The position numbers and the translations under genes were made by a program. A stretch of DNA of 64,000 nucleotides, from contig NW_002475926.1 of assembly GCF_000189635.1 (NCBI RefSeq), positions 124,001 to 188,000 on the forward strand, in the 5' to 3' direction. The stretch is from Tetrahymena thermophila SB210 (taxonomy: Eukaryota; Ciliophora; Oligohymenophorea; Hymenostomatida; Tetrahymenidae). Positions 36,830-49,341 of this stretch are shown here, in pieces. Positions within the stretch are counted from its first letter, which is position 1. Every line of letters starts with the position of its first letter. The notes beneath the pieces are model-generated. The model was not told the origin of the DNA. It ran no database searches and saw only the letters and a list, made by a program, of their open reading frames with translations.

Positions 36830-38448
36830 TATTTTTTTTAATATTGAAATTAATCGCGCATAAAAATGATTTTTTTTTTTTTAAAGAGGTAGAAATAAAA
36901 TTTAAAATAATAGGAAACTAAATTCATAATTAAATTAAAAAAATATAGAAATTTCGATTAAATTAAGAAAGATTTTATTAGCATAGATTTGAATCAATAA
37001 ATATATATTATAGATAACAAAAAAAATGTTTAATTAAAATCAATCAAACTTATCTAATACAAAGACTATTCGACTATTTCATAAACTCATTGAAATTATA
37101 GTAAGATATTAAATATTTTAATAATTCAATTAATTAGGACATAATTATCATTAAAATAGAAACATCTCATTAACGCATTTTTAATTACTCACTCAATTAT
37201 CTATTTTCTAAATATAAACGAAAAAGTTTATTTTTTTACAATGAAATTTTCAAAGTCTACCATTTTATTTTTTTATAATCACTTTTTTGTGATAAAAATA
37301 TACTTGCTCAAATTTCTTCATGAGAATAAATATCCGCTAGAGGATTAAATTGCTAATTAAGTAGGAATTAATCATACAGTGAGATCATATTATTTTTTTA
37401 AATATTCCAATTCAAAAGTGAAAATTCAAATATAAAAAATCGAAATTTTCTTTTTCCCTAAACCATCAAATAAAAATTATTTCAATATAATGTTAGAGAT
37501 TAAAGTGATAGTGTTTGAATTGACAAAAAAGATTTTTATAAATAAATTTTAGCACTGTTACATTAATTTTATGAAACTTACTAGTTGATAGATAAATTTG
37601 TGTCTATTTCAAAAAAACATTTAAAATAAGAATGAGAGATAGAAAAATCTAATTAGAGCTATAAAAAATTTTCTTATTTACTAGGAATTGTTTAAAAATT
37701 TAGATAAATTTAAAGTTTAACAAAGGCTAAAAGCAAAGTGTACTGCTATGTTAAATTTTTGAGAATAATAAATTATTTTTTGTATCTATTTCTTTTATTA
37801 AAATTGACTCATAAATTGCTAATAAATTTGTAAAGTTTTAAAAAGAGTCTCCAAGGAAATTAGAAAAAGAATTTATTTAAAAGTATTTATGTCGCTATTG
37901 ATCAATTAATAAAAATATTAAACTTTTTGAGACGTATTAGAAAATAAAAAAGAAAATGTTAAATAATATTATTATAATTATCTATTTAAGCGTTAGTGCA
38001 TCTATTATATTTGACAACAAATTCTTATATGAAAATTATTAAATCTGCTTCGTGGGCGTGAAAATCGCAACGATATTATTTTAAAAATCAGGGTCTAACT
38101 TTTTGCAATAGCTAAAAAAGCAGATATTATTGTGAATTGAATATTACTCAAAAAAATTATTCAATCTCTCAAAAGCAATCATATCATTCAAAAATTAATA
38201 AATTAGTTTTGATTTAGCGAAAAAAAAATTAGAAAAGAAATCTTCAGAATTATAAAATAAAAAGAAAAAATTCTAAATAAATAGTAAAAGGAAACCAGCC
38301 TTAACAAATATAAAGAATTAATTACATTAAAGAAACAAAAAAATATAAAACTTTTAATAAAAATTAACTTCAAATAATAACTAAGAATTTTTTTACTTTG
38401 ATAAATTAAAAAGTAAATAAACAAATAAAGAAATAAATAAATACAAAA
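36830..38448. other. Divergent intergenic region
   Basis: It separates the outward-pointing starts of the Siva-like gene and the kinase. AT-rich except for a GC-richer patch at about 38045-38090. No gene is supported. Confidence 0.5.
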
Positions 38449-39459
38449 ATGTCTATTGAAAACCTTTATTCCCAACACTTATCTTCTAAGTCCAATTAAG
38501 TTAATGATGGTATTAACTTTTCGTCTTATAAGCTTGAATAAATAGGCGAGTCAAGTAATTCTTGTATATTCTCAATCACAAACAAGAATAAATAATCATA
38601 AATTTTGAAGGTTATCAAACACAACTCATAAAACTCTTACAAGTTAGAAGGCCGTGAACAATGTTCAGGTCACTCTCGTGAATGCGCTCATTTACAAAAT
38701 GAATATAACATGCTTAGAAAATTAAATCACCCAAACATAATTGAACTAAAACATGATTAATTGATTTAAAATACAAGTATTGTAGACACTAATATCAATG
38801 GTTGCTGTATTCTACTTGAAAAGGGTAATTGCGATTTACTATAAATGCTTAGTTAAGTATATCCTAATGTATTAGAAATGTCCTACCTTAAATATTGCTT
38901 TAAAAAAATTGCCTTTGCAATTCAATATCTTCATGAAGAAAAAAAAATAGCTCATAATGACATCAAGTTGGAAAATATTATCTTATTCAATTCTGAACCT
39001 AAAATTTCAGATTTTGGCTTCGCCTAAAAACACGAATTAGATCCTATAGTTCAGATTAAAAACTGGCTTCACAGATCAAAGAAGAATGTAGCACCTGAAA
39101 TTATAAATAATATGAAAAAATTAAAAGCTAAATAAATTGATGACATAAAGGCTTTTGATGAAAGAAAAACTGATATTTTTGCTTTAGGTATTGCTTTATT
39201 CAACGCCTTGATCCATTAAAATCCTTTTGAAATCATGGCTGATTCCAATGACTCACTTTACTCTAAATTCTATGAATAAGATGGAGCATCCAAATTTTGG
39301 AGTGATCCTTAAATTTCAAGAATGTTAGATTTCATATCATCATTTGAACATTCAAAAGTACCACAGTTAAAAAACCTTTTAGAGGGAATGTTACATCCAA
39401 ACCCAAAGTAAAGATATTGTATAAAACAAGTTTTATCTCATGAATGGTTCAACCTTTGA
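38449..39459 (+). CDS. Divergent protein kinase with HND catalytic loop
   Basis: A single exon of 336 residues, essentially one kinase domain, TGA stop. Seen: a degenerate Gly loop (IGESSNSCIFSI), a likely ATP-anchoring Lys in ILKVIKH, a Glu-bearing alpha-C region (LQNEYNMLRKLNHPNI), the catalytic loop IAHNDIKLENIIL (HND at 169-171), DFG at 188-190, VAPEI at 214-218, FALGIALFNAL with the helix-F Asp in KTDIFALG, and the closing Arg in NPKQRYC. Asn replaces Arg in HRD, making it a non-RD kinase not expected to need standard activation-loop control. The catalytic Asp, Lys and DFG remain, so activity is likely. Probably Ser/Thr kinase of a ciliate-expanded group; substrate unknown. Confidence 0.92.
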
Positions 39460-40894
39460 TGGAAAATAAAAAAACAAATAAAAACATTCTTAAGTCCACA
39501 AATTTAATATCAAATTTCTGTAAATAAATAACTCAAATTAATAAATAAATAAATTAATATATTCAATTTTAACTAATTTAAATTATTCACATGTAAATTT
39601 ATACAAAAACACTTATATTTATATATACTTATAGTATTTTTTCTAATTTATTACCCTTACCTAATTAAAATTTCAAATAAAACTTAAATTATCAAGATAA
39701 AGTAAGACCAGTTGTATAGTTATTACCTAAAAATATGTAATTTTATTAAACAGAGTGATTAACTCACAAAATTAAAATAAGCTTATAAAATTTATACCCA
39801 AAGACAATATCTAAATAATTAAATAGAAATAAAGCATATCAGATTTTAATTATTCTAAATAATTAACAAATTAACATGAAAACAATAAAAATTATCTTAA
39901 TTACAAAGTATAAATTAAAGAATCGATAAACCAAATAATATTTCCTAACAAATAAATATACTCAATTTATTTATTACATGATTTTTTAATAAAACATCTC
40001 TATTTTAGTAACCAAATTTAAACAAACTAAAACTAATTGATTTTTCATTTCAAAATAATATTTTGATTTTTAATTTAGTTTTACTGAAGAGAAAAAAAAA
40101 AGTTGATTTCAAGCATTTCACCAAAAAACATATGTTAAAACTGTAAAGTTAGTAATACATTAAGTTTAATTATATAATTGAAAATGACAAAAAAATGTAA
40201 TTTTTATTAATGTAATCTATATATCTTTAAAAAGAATATTGTCTCCTCTCAATATCTTTAATTAAATTTCTTTTACCAACTAAAAATTTCATTTTTATTG
40301 AAAATTCTGTTTTTATTATTTACTTCACCTTAAGTAAATAAGAAAAATAGGTTAATTTTCCAAAAAATATAAACACATCTATATTATTTAATTAAATTAA
40401 CCTATTTTGTGATTTTAGCAATAAGAAAGATATACTTTGAAGTTCTCTGATTATTTAAATTGAAAAACTTGTAACCAAATTCAATATATAATTTTATAGA
40501 ATAACTCAATTTCTTTTTTAAATATTACGATTATAACTAAGGGTTATTTAATCATTATTTATAAGATATTTTAAGGTTTAATTTAGTTTTTATTGGTTAG
40601 AAGTGGAATTTGAATTTTTCACAATTAATGGTTGCTTAGACCATTTTAATAAAAGTAATATTTACCCATTTATAATAAAAATTTCTATTCAGTAATGGAA
40701 TGATTTTTAAAAATAAATCCCTCAAATCAATAAAACTATGAACATGTAGTTTAATGATTGAATAAATATATAAATGAATGTATTTATTTATATTTTAAAA
40801 TCTTATTTAATCTTTAGCTAGTTAATTAATTTTACTCATATTCATTAACAACTACGAATTTATAATTTTAATAAATAAATCATTATTATTTTTT
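39460..40894. other. Convergent intergenic spacer
   Basis: AT-rich sequence between the kinase and CFAP70 3' ends; no gene or RNA recognised. Confidence 0.55.
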
Positions 40895-43800
40895 TCACTC
40901 ATAATTTTAGCGCGACGCATAATACTTAGCATTATCAATAAGCATTTTAATCTCACTTTTCGCACTCTCTCCTTCAATATTGCTTTGAGCTTCTTCAAAA
41001 CAGTGCAATGCTTCTTGATATTTCTTTAATGATGTGTAAATCTTACCTAATTTCAAATTAATTTCACCGTAGCTTGAAATAACTTATTTTTAATCAGAAA
41101 CTTCGAAAATTTTTAAATAGAGTTTTTCAGCTGTTTCGTTATATCCAATTTTTGCTAATTCATCACCTAATTCTTCTAGTAAACCAAAATCTGCTACTTC
41201 GGTCTTAAATAACTCTCTTAATGATTGGTTGGCTTGAGTGAATCTACCAGGCTGTATCTAAATTAAAAAAGCAGATTTGAATATTTATTAAACTGAAAAT
41301 TGAAATTACAAGGCATAATAAAGCTAAATATCCCCAAGTATCTCCATTGAAGGGATCATATATATTTGCTTAAGAAAGTGCTTCTTCAGCCTATTTACAT
41401 TTAATAATTAATAAATGAAAAATTAATCAACTCACTAAATGATATTTACTTCTTTTAGCTCTCCTATTCTTAAACAGGAAATACCTAAACCAAGCCAAGC
41501 CAAGCTTGAGTTAGACTTGCTTTCAACAGACCTAGCAAAGATTGCTTTTGCGTCTCCCCATGATTTTCTATACAAGTAAATATAGCCGAGTCTGAGATAA
41601 ATGGTCACGTTATGTTAAGCTTACTACTTTTGATTTTTTATTTTAAGAGCCCTTAAGAAAGTTTCTTCGCATTCATATAATTTATCTGTTAAATAATAAA
41701 ATAAATTAGTTAATTTCTTTAAATTTTAGAGTTTTACTAGATAAATAACAGATATTAGCCTTAATCATTAACACTTCATAACTATTTTTATTGCTTTCAA
41801 TGATTCTGTTTACAATATTTAAACATTCGTCATAGTTTCCTTTGAACTATTAAATCTAACATTAAATCAAGTCATTCTTGTAAGTATTTAAATCGAAGAC
41901 TAGATCTAAGCACTTTTCAACCAGCTCAAAGAGGTTATTTTTTGAGAAGAAATCAATTAGTTCTACATAAATTTCATTCCATTATTCGTTATTAAGTTGG
42001 GGTCCTTTATTCATTTCGGCCTCGTTTTAAATAGGCTTGAAACTAGGCACTTCAAATGGATTAGGATGCTTTTTATGGTTTGCCTTAGATTGAAGAAGTC
42101 CTTGATTTCTTAGGAATATTCTTTCAGCTATTCTCTTATACTTTTCAGCAAGTTTAGTTTCATTGGTGAATTTTAAGTAGGCGAAAGAAATAAGTATATT
42201 ATATAAGATACTAGTTGGATTTTTTTCAACCAGTCCTCTTAAAATCAATAAAGATTCCTTATATCTATTTCTTCTCAAAAGCAAACATGCCATCAAAATT
42301 TAATATTCCTTAAAATATATATATTAATTATTTATATAACTGAAAAATAAAAATTAATCAATTAATCTACCTTGTTTTCTACATCAAAAATAAGAGCCTT
42401 TTCAAGCATTTCCTCTGCCTTACTTAAATTCTTATTTCTAAGTAAAAATTTAGTGTAAGCGAAATATGAAGTTGGTTCTCTTTTATTTAATTAGATGAGA
42501 TTTTTAAAATTCTTCTCAGCCAAATCAATTTAATTCAAAATTTCATAATCTGTAGCTAAACGTATTAGTTTATCCTTTTCAGATTCTTTTGTGATATTCT
42601 ATAAAATTCTGTCTCTTTCTTTTTAGCTTTATTCGTATGTTGTAACAATATCCTCATGTAACTCTTCTCTATTTAAATGTTTTCAATTAAAATTTTCAAT
42701 ATAGAAATAAAAATATATATTAATATAATTCAATAAAATTGTTTTATTTAGAAATCATAAAAATAAAAAATACCTTTTTGAAGAAACTAAATCACTAAGA
42801 GTCTATCTTGTTTATTCCATCAAGAAAACATATAATTCTGAATAAAATTAATCCCTCTGATCAGTTGTAATACCTGTTATTGATCCACTCTTTTAAAATT
42901 TGTCTCTGCATATTTTAACAATAGATTTTTTGAGTCTCTCTTTAAGGACTTTATATTTTCCATCTTTATTAAAGTGGAACAAGAATTGCTCCTTTCTGGC
43001 TTATGCCTCTTGAGCCTTTTAAACTGTAAAGGCTTACTTTTTTTCATTGTTATTATTGCTGAAATTTTAATTGCTAAATTAAAAGTATTCTAAAGCTAGA
43101 GATTCCATAGCTAGCACTAATTCTGATTTAAATTCAGAGATACATTATTTACTTGGTGGCTATTGGGGAATAGGAGGAGGTCTAGGAATTAAATCTCTAA
43201 TTGTGGGTAATACTTCTTCAACTAATGGTGATATTGCCCTGTCCATTGAAATAGTTATTTTTATGTAAGTTTTTTCTAAGTTAGGTCTTGGTATTTCAGC
43301 AGGAGTTTCAGGTGTTAAAATCTATTTTAAATCAAATAGAAAAAATGATGCTAAATTAAAATAATTTTGACTTAAAATGCAAATAATAAGTTTCATTTTA
43401 ACTTAATATTTATATCTTATTTTATATTCTTAAATAAATAAATAGATAGATTGAGATTTATATTTAAATTTGAAACTATTTAGAAAAGCTTTAAGTAACT
43501 TCTATTAACATATTATTATGTTTTTGTAATAAAATTATAGTTTTTATTTATTTAGCTTGAATATTTAGTTTACCTGTTCCAAATAGCAACGCTTTACAAC
43601 TTCTACGGTACCAGGGACTTCAAAGTCGCTTAAATCGACCCAAGCCCTCATTTAAACTTAATTAAGATCATTGACATTGAGGTTTTTGTTTTTTTATTTT
43701 CTTGCCTTGACTAATTCTTCTTCTGTTAATGTAGGGAGCTTTGTAAAGTAAATATATTCTCCCTTTTCATCATAAACTCTTTCTTCTAGAATAACTAATT

Positions 43801-44299
43801 GTTCACCTTCTTTTAACTAAGTTCCTTCTGCTTTTTCATAATTAACCCATGGATGCTTGTGCTTATCTTCTAGAGTTCTGAAATTTTTTTCTTTTTCATC
43901 CAAGGCATCCCATTCTGCTTGGCGTCTGCGCTCTTCTTCTTCTTCCTATTCTTTTTTAAGTCTTAAAGCTTCTTGCTCCTCAGGAGTTAGAACAGGCTCA
44001 GGAGGGGGTTAATGCTTAGGATCAGGTTTAACAGGCTTTTTGCTCTTAGCAGCGGCTGCTTCTTCAGCTTCTTTAATTTCTTTTTCAGTCAGCTATCTAG
44101 GTACTATTTTTCCTTCTAATATATCTAACCCTAAAAATTTAGTTTAGTAAGTAAAAAGATTAGGATTCAAATCATCTGTTGTTTTCCATTCCTCAGGAAA
44201 TCCATAAACACCATGAACCTTAATTGAAAGATTCAAACTCTCAATAGGATTATTTATTTTTTCTAAAAGTGATAATAACTTTGGATTAGGCTCTGTCAT
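40895..44299 (-). CDS. CFAP70: Cilia- and flagella-associated protein 70 (TPR protein)
   Basis: An axonemal TPR protein reported near the outer dynein arm/central apparatus in other organisms. Exons: 44299-43574, 43321-42874, 42837-42774, 42668-42371, 42308-41738, 41685-41450, 41390-41310, 41257-40895 (TGA); 928 residues; one intron is 36 bp. The recognisable CFAP70 signature is IKITISMDRAISPLVEEVLP with IRDLIPRPPPIP (about 255-290), then ELYVFLMEQTRQTLSDLV across exon 3. From about 440 to the end there are TPR-like helical pairs (for example RYKESLLILRGLVEKNPTS, LAWLGLGISCLRIGELKEAE and YQEALHCFEEAQSNI). The N-terminal 240 residues include a charged Glu/Arg/Lys helix and an EKAEGTQLKEGEQLVILEER segment. 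The family's N-terminal beta domains look shortened. Confidence 0.87.
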
Positions 44300-45525
44300 C
44301 CACTAAATACTAATACTTTATCAATTTTTTCCTTTTAATGAATTATTTAATATGCTACTCCTTTAAGGCTATTTCAAAGATACTGTTTTTGAAAAATGTA
44401 CAACTTTCTTTGATTTTGCAAAGTATTGAGATATTGTTAACTAATCAAATTATAAAGTTGAGTGACTTTATTTAATTTATTATACAAACGATATAAGTTT
44501 TTTTTTTGTTTCAAATTTATATATTAATTAATTAATTAATTAATAGCTTTACCAATACTCATAAATCATATTCATAAATATCCATTTTATTTCATACAAT
44601 TTATCTTTATTTTTTAATAAACATTCATTATTAAAACTGAATTGATTGATTTACTTATTTAAATATTTATTTATTTAGTTATTTCCATTTATATTTTCAA
44701 TTTTTTAATTTTTAATTCATTGATTGATTGATTTACCATTTATTCTTTTAAAACTGCCATTTTAAAATATATTAAAAATTAAATATGTTTACAAGAAAAC
44801 AATTTGAATTAATATAATTTGTTTTTACATACTTAAAATGAAATCATTAAACTATTTATGATTCATTTTACTTATCAAGCTTAATAATATTTCAAATTCT
44901 TTCAATTTTAAAAAAATTTTAATTGATATTTTAACGTTTAAAGCTTTTGTATTGTAAAATAAAAGAAATAATTTTTGTTAACTTTTAATATTTTCTCTTG
45001 TTAATCTTAAAAAAGATAAATAATCTTTTATATTTCTCATAATTTTTTTTTAATAATTTTTGAGTTTAAAAACAAATACTTTTAAAACATTTAATAAAAA
45101 AGTACTTTAAATTAATTTAATTCAAAAGAAAAATATTTTAATTTTCACTATTTTTTTTTCTTTTACTTCATTTAAAAAAAAAATATTAGATAAATTATAA
45201 ATGATTTCTTTCATTTCTAATTATTGCTGAAGATATTTAAATTAGTATTAAAAAATAAATTTATTGATTTTTTATTTGAAGAATTAATATTTTAATATTT
45301 TAAAAACAAACTGATAATTTAAAACTTAATGACTGATTAGAAGATTTTTAAAAAAAATTCAATTATAAAAGACTAACTCGCTAACTTATAAATTATTTTT
45401 ATTTTAGATAGCATTATTAATAATCACTATGCTGAATAATTTAGTACCAAATAAATAAAATATATTAAAAAGATTTTATTTTATAATTATTTAAAAATAA
45501 TTTTCACTCATATAAAGATGCAATA
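44300..45525. other. Intergenic spacer
   Basis: This is the CFAP70 5' flank and the 3' flank of the Rab-like gene. Strongly AT-rich, with a TTAA tandem run at 44523-44543. No gene is seen. Confidence 0.55.
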
Positions 45526-46590
45526 TCACACAAGGCCTATTTTTATTATAAAAAATATTTTGTTTGATTGCTATTTCAAATTAATGCATACTAACTAATA
45601 TTTTGAAGAGTTGAGCAGTCTTTTACCAAGTAGAATTCCCTTGCCAACAAGTGATTGAGGAGTAGGAGGGTTAGGGATAGAATCAACAATAGTAGTAAAT
45701 AAGTAATCATAAACTAAGGAAATAGATGTATCACCAATTGAACTATTTACAATTAAATATTATTATTAAAAATAGATTTATTTTATAAGCTTATTCTTAC
45801 CATGTTTCAAAATATTCCATTCCATATTTTTTTGCCAATCCCACAGCTTCACTCTTTGAAACAGCGCCTTTTGTATTAGCATATAAATCTACCTATGTAA
45901 TAAATGTTTTTTATTATAATATAAATCAACTAGGTGCATTTTTAGGATATTTACTTTATTTCCAATTAATATTCTAACGGGTATTTCACATTTTTCACTC
46001 TCTTAAATCCAAGTTTCTATTCTTTCAAATGTTTACCTTCTTGAAACTATTATGATTTTTGCATTTTAAAAATAACTAAAACTGAATAAAAATATTTTAG
46101 CTCACCATCAAACATATATATAGCAGCTGATGCACCTAAGCAGTACCTATAAAAATAATCTTAATTGCGCTATTATCCTGGTATTTCCCAATAAGCTATT
46201 TTGAAAAGCTTATCAACATCCATGTATCCTACAGTCTAATAATAAATAAATAATAAATTTTGTAGCAAATATTCTAAAACAAAAATTAGCAAAATAAAAT
46301 TGTATCAAACCTTCATATTTAATTCATCGCTTTGCTCTTATTCCATAATTTTCCCGTAATTTTATGTTATTGCTTTAAGATAAATTCATTTGAGATTAAT
46401 CATTAAATTATATAATAATAGCTAAATTACACTCCAGGAGTGAAGTTTTGCCTACTGACTTATCTCCTAAATTAGTTATATTGATAGATTAAAATAATAT
46501 TAACTTGTGCAATAACTTAATAATAAAATAAATATTAAATCTACCTAAAATAACAAATCTAAATTTGAAATGATAATCTTCGTTATCCAT
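45526..46590 (-). CDS. Divergent Rab-type small GTPase
   Basis: Exons: 46590-46545, 46466-46431, 46372-46311, 46235-46106, 46046-45955, 45892-45801, 45742-45526 (TGA); 224 residues. G1 is GDKSVGKTS (about 16-24) and G4 is GNKVD (about 120-124). The region YMFDVSRRQTFERIETWIQE matches the Rab fold after switch II. Switch II reads AYWEIPGQQRNQDYFYR: WEIPG replaces the canonical WDTAG but the Gln after Gly is kept. Switch I is hard to align (ITQNYGKIMEQEQ), and G5 is weak (ETCSIGD instead of an SAK motif). No C-terminal Cys pair for prenylation is visible before TGA. A nucleotide-binding Rab-like protein is secure; membrane targeting and GTPase cycle are not. The last exon after LLNSSK could be misread. 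Confidence 0.8.
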
Positions 46591-48000
46591 TAATCTCGAT
46601 ATATACCAATCCTATTTTTTAATTACAGTTTTAACTAAATCAAAATTTAATTAGATTAAAGTTTTTATATACCGCTAAAGGTAACGATTATTGATTGATT
46701 TTTAAGTTAATAACCTTCTTTTTGTTATATTATTTAATTAATTATAATATTTTTTTATTCTATTAGATATATTTTTAACTTTATAAGTTGTTTAATATAA
46801 ATAAATTATTTCCATATAATAAATAATAAAAAAACATAAATAAAGCTTCAACAATATTGGTTGTTTAAAAAGCTCAATTTTAATTAATTTATTAATTTCT
46901 TCTATTTAGTTAAAAATTTTTTTTTCAAAAAAACAAATTCAGAGATAAAATGTTTTTATTCATATTTAAATCGAATATTTGTTTACTTTTTTAATCAATT
47001 TAAGTAAATATTCTGATGTTAAAAGTATATTAATCAAATTAAATTGTCTTAGAATATTTCCGATTAAATTTTATATCCAAATTAAATATTCTATTAAAAT
47101 ATTTATCAATCAAAATTAGTTTTATATCAATAAAAAAATGAAATTACTTTTTAAACCTTAAAATGTCAAAAATTTTTATATCTCATTTCAAATAATTAAG
47201 AAAAATAATTTAATAACCAAGAATTACTATGAAAATAAAGACATTTTAAACTATTGTTAATTAATATATTAATTTTTGCCAATTGAAAGAAAATTCATGA
47301 TAATCTATCTCATGAGAATTAATTTTTTTAATATTTTTATTAAATTATTTTGTAGAATATTTAACCTCAATCTGTCTATTTCTTTAAAAAAAAACACATT
47401 TAATGATATAAAGGAATAGAAGTTTAAAAATAAAAGTCTTATTTAATTGAAAATCTATTAAATCATTGAAAATAATATACACCTAATAACAGAAATTTAA
47501 AAATCTAAATAGTATTTTGAAATTAGCAAGGAACAATAATAAAATATTTAGAATACTTTTGCCTTTTATTATAAAGTCTATTTAATAACGAAAATTTTTT
47601 GACTTTTCTTAATAATAAATTATACTATATTTAAATTAAATTTTAGAAGGTTTTTCCAATTTAAATGGTTCTAGTTAAGTGCTGGAAAGTATCAAAAAAA
47701 TGTGTTTTTAGTAGCTTTATATGATTTATTGTGTTTTTTTGAACTATTTTTAAGAAAAAAAAATATTTTCTGTTATCTAATTAATTCTGAATACAAAATG
47801 AATTATAATTAATGAGTTAAAAGTATTTTATTTCTTTTTCCTAATTCTATTAGATTTGAAAACCTTCTACTGAATAAAATCGAAAATTAAACACAATTTC
47901 GGTCAATAATTATAAAATATAATAAAATTTTAAAAATTAAAAGTTCACTTGAAGAAAAGAATAAAATAAAACATTTAATCTAGTAAATAGATCTAAGCTA
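46591..48000. other. Divergent intergenic region
   Basis: An AT-rich stretch of 1.4 kb between the Rab-like gene (-) and a small gene (+). Nothing is recognised. Confidence 0.5.
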
Positions 48001-48476
48001 ATGACATATTGCAAAAACTGTGGCTTATAAAAAAATCACATTGAATAATAATGTAACTCTTAGAAATTTTCTCTATTTCCGTAGTAACAGTAGAATTAGC
48101 CCTTAAAACAAGAATATTTGGTTAATTAATCAAACTAATAAAGGTATAAAATTTTAGCTATTTTATTTTATCAGACTGAGGTCAAATGATTGAAACAAAA
48201 TACTATTTTACTATTAAAATTTCAAAAATTAAAGAATAACTTCTCATATTATTTTTCATTCATAGCTTGATAGGTTAAACTGATAATGCTTTCACAAACT
48301 AATAAAGTAATCTTAAATTGCCTGATCAAGCCAATAGATCATCAATTGAAGACATCTATCTCAAGGAATTATTAAAAAAGTATAATAACAAGGAAGATCC
48401 TAATTAATCTCTGGAAAATAGCTCGAATTAGAGTAAAAAGGACAGTTTAAGGGATAAATATCTTAAAGATGCTTGA
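48001..48476 (+). CDS. Small Cys/His-containing protein of unknown function
   Basis: Two exons, 48001-48143 and 48266-48476 (TGA), give 117 residues; the join is phase 2. The N-terminus MTYCKNCGLQKNHIEQQCN has a C-x2-C-x5-H-x4-C arrangement, one residue longer than a CCHC zinc knuckle (C-x2-C-x4-H-x4-C), so zinc binding is possible. A Gln-rich stretch follows, then a charged helix-prone tail (DIYLKELLKKYNN, KKDSLRDKYLKDA). The modest length and low complexity make this the least secure gene of the window. It is supported by the clean intron, GC content above the flanks and the Cys/His spacing. Confidence 0.6.
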
Positions 48477-49341
48477 AATTATGGTAGTTTAATTATTTTA
48501 ATGATGAAATTAGTATATTTGTAATAAAATTTTTTATTGTTTAATAGAATTAGAGTATTAAGTTAAAAAGAAATTTTATTTTTTTAGTTTATCTACTCTT
48601 AATAATTTTATATTACTAAATTATTTCTAAAATATTTTTTAAAATTAATCAAAAACATTTTGCGCATATTTAAATAATCCATATTAGGTATTTCATTCAT
48701 TGATTTCTTTTATTATTCAAAAAAAAAAAATTATGAAGTAAATTTTAGCTTAGATTGCTTTTTTCTTTAATAATTTAGTAGTTATTTTAAAGTACTCAAA
48801 AACTTGCAAATTTCTCAATTTAGAATATATGAAATAGCAATTAAGGAATGACAAAAAATAAAATTATAAAATAGGTATAATATTTTTTTTTAATATTAAC
48901 TAAATATCCAATTACTTATTTTTAAAAATATATTTAAGATTTAAATTGCTTCAAATTTATTTATTTAAAAATATAAAGAATTTATTTATTTTAAATCATT
49001 TTATTTCTCTTTTATTTTTACTTCACAAATCTAGAGCCTTATTTAGCTTTTATCTTTTAAAATCAATTTATAAAAGTAATAATTGAGTTGACTAGACAGG
49101 ATAATTTCGTAATAATTGCAATAAATATTTTTGTATTAAATTTAAAAAAAAATATTTATTTGAATTAGTTTTTTCTAAAATAGCAAATCAAGACTGATTG
49201 ATATAAATAATTTTATTGAAAGAAAATGAATTTATTTCAATTTAGATTTTTACTTTGTGTTTTAAAATAATATTTTGAATTCGTAATCTACTAAAGATAT
49301 CTTTTATATTTTAATTAATTTAATAACCAATAAATATATTT
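48477..49341. other. Intergenic spacer
   Basis: AT-rich sequence upstream of the dehydrogenase gene; no feature recognised. Confidence 0.55.

Noticed and set aside
38203..38478. Minus-strand frame of 91 codons
   Set aside because: It overlaps the kinase start in antisense and is Phe/Leu/Tyr-rich from A-rich DNA on the other strand.
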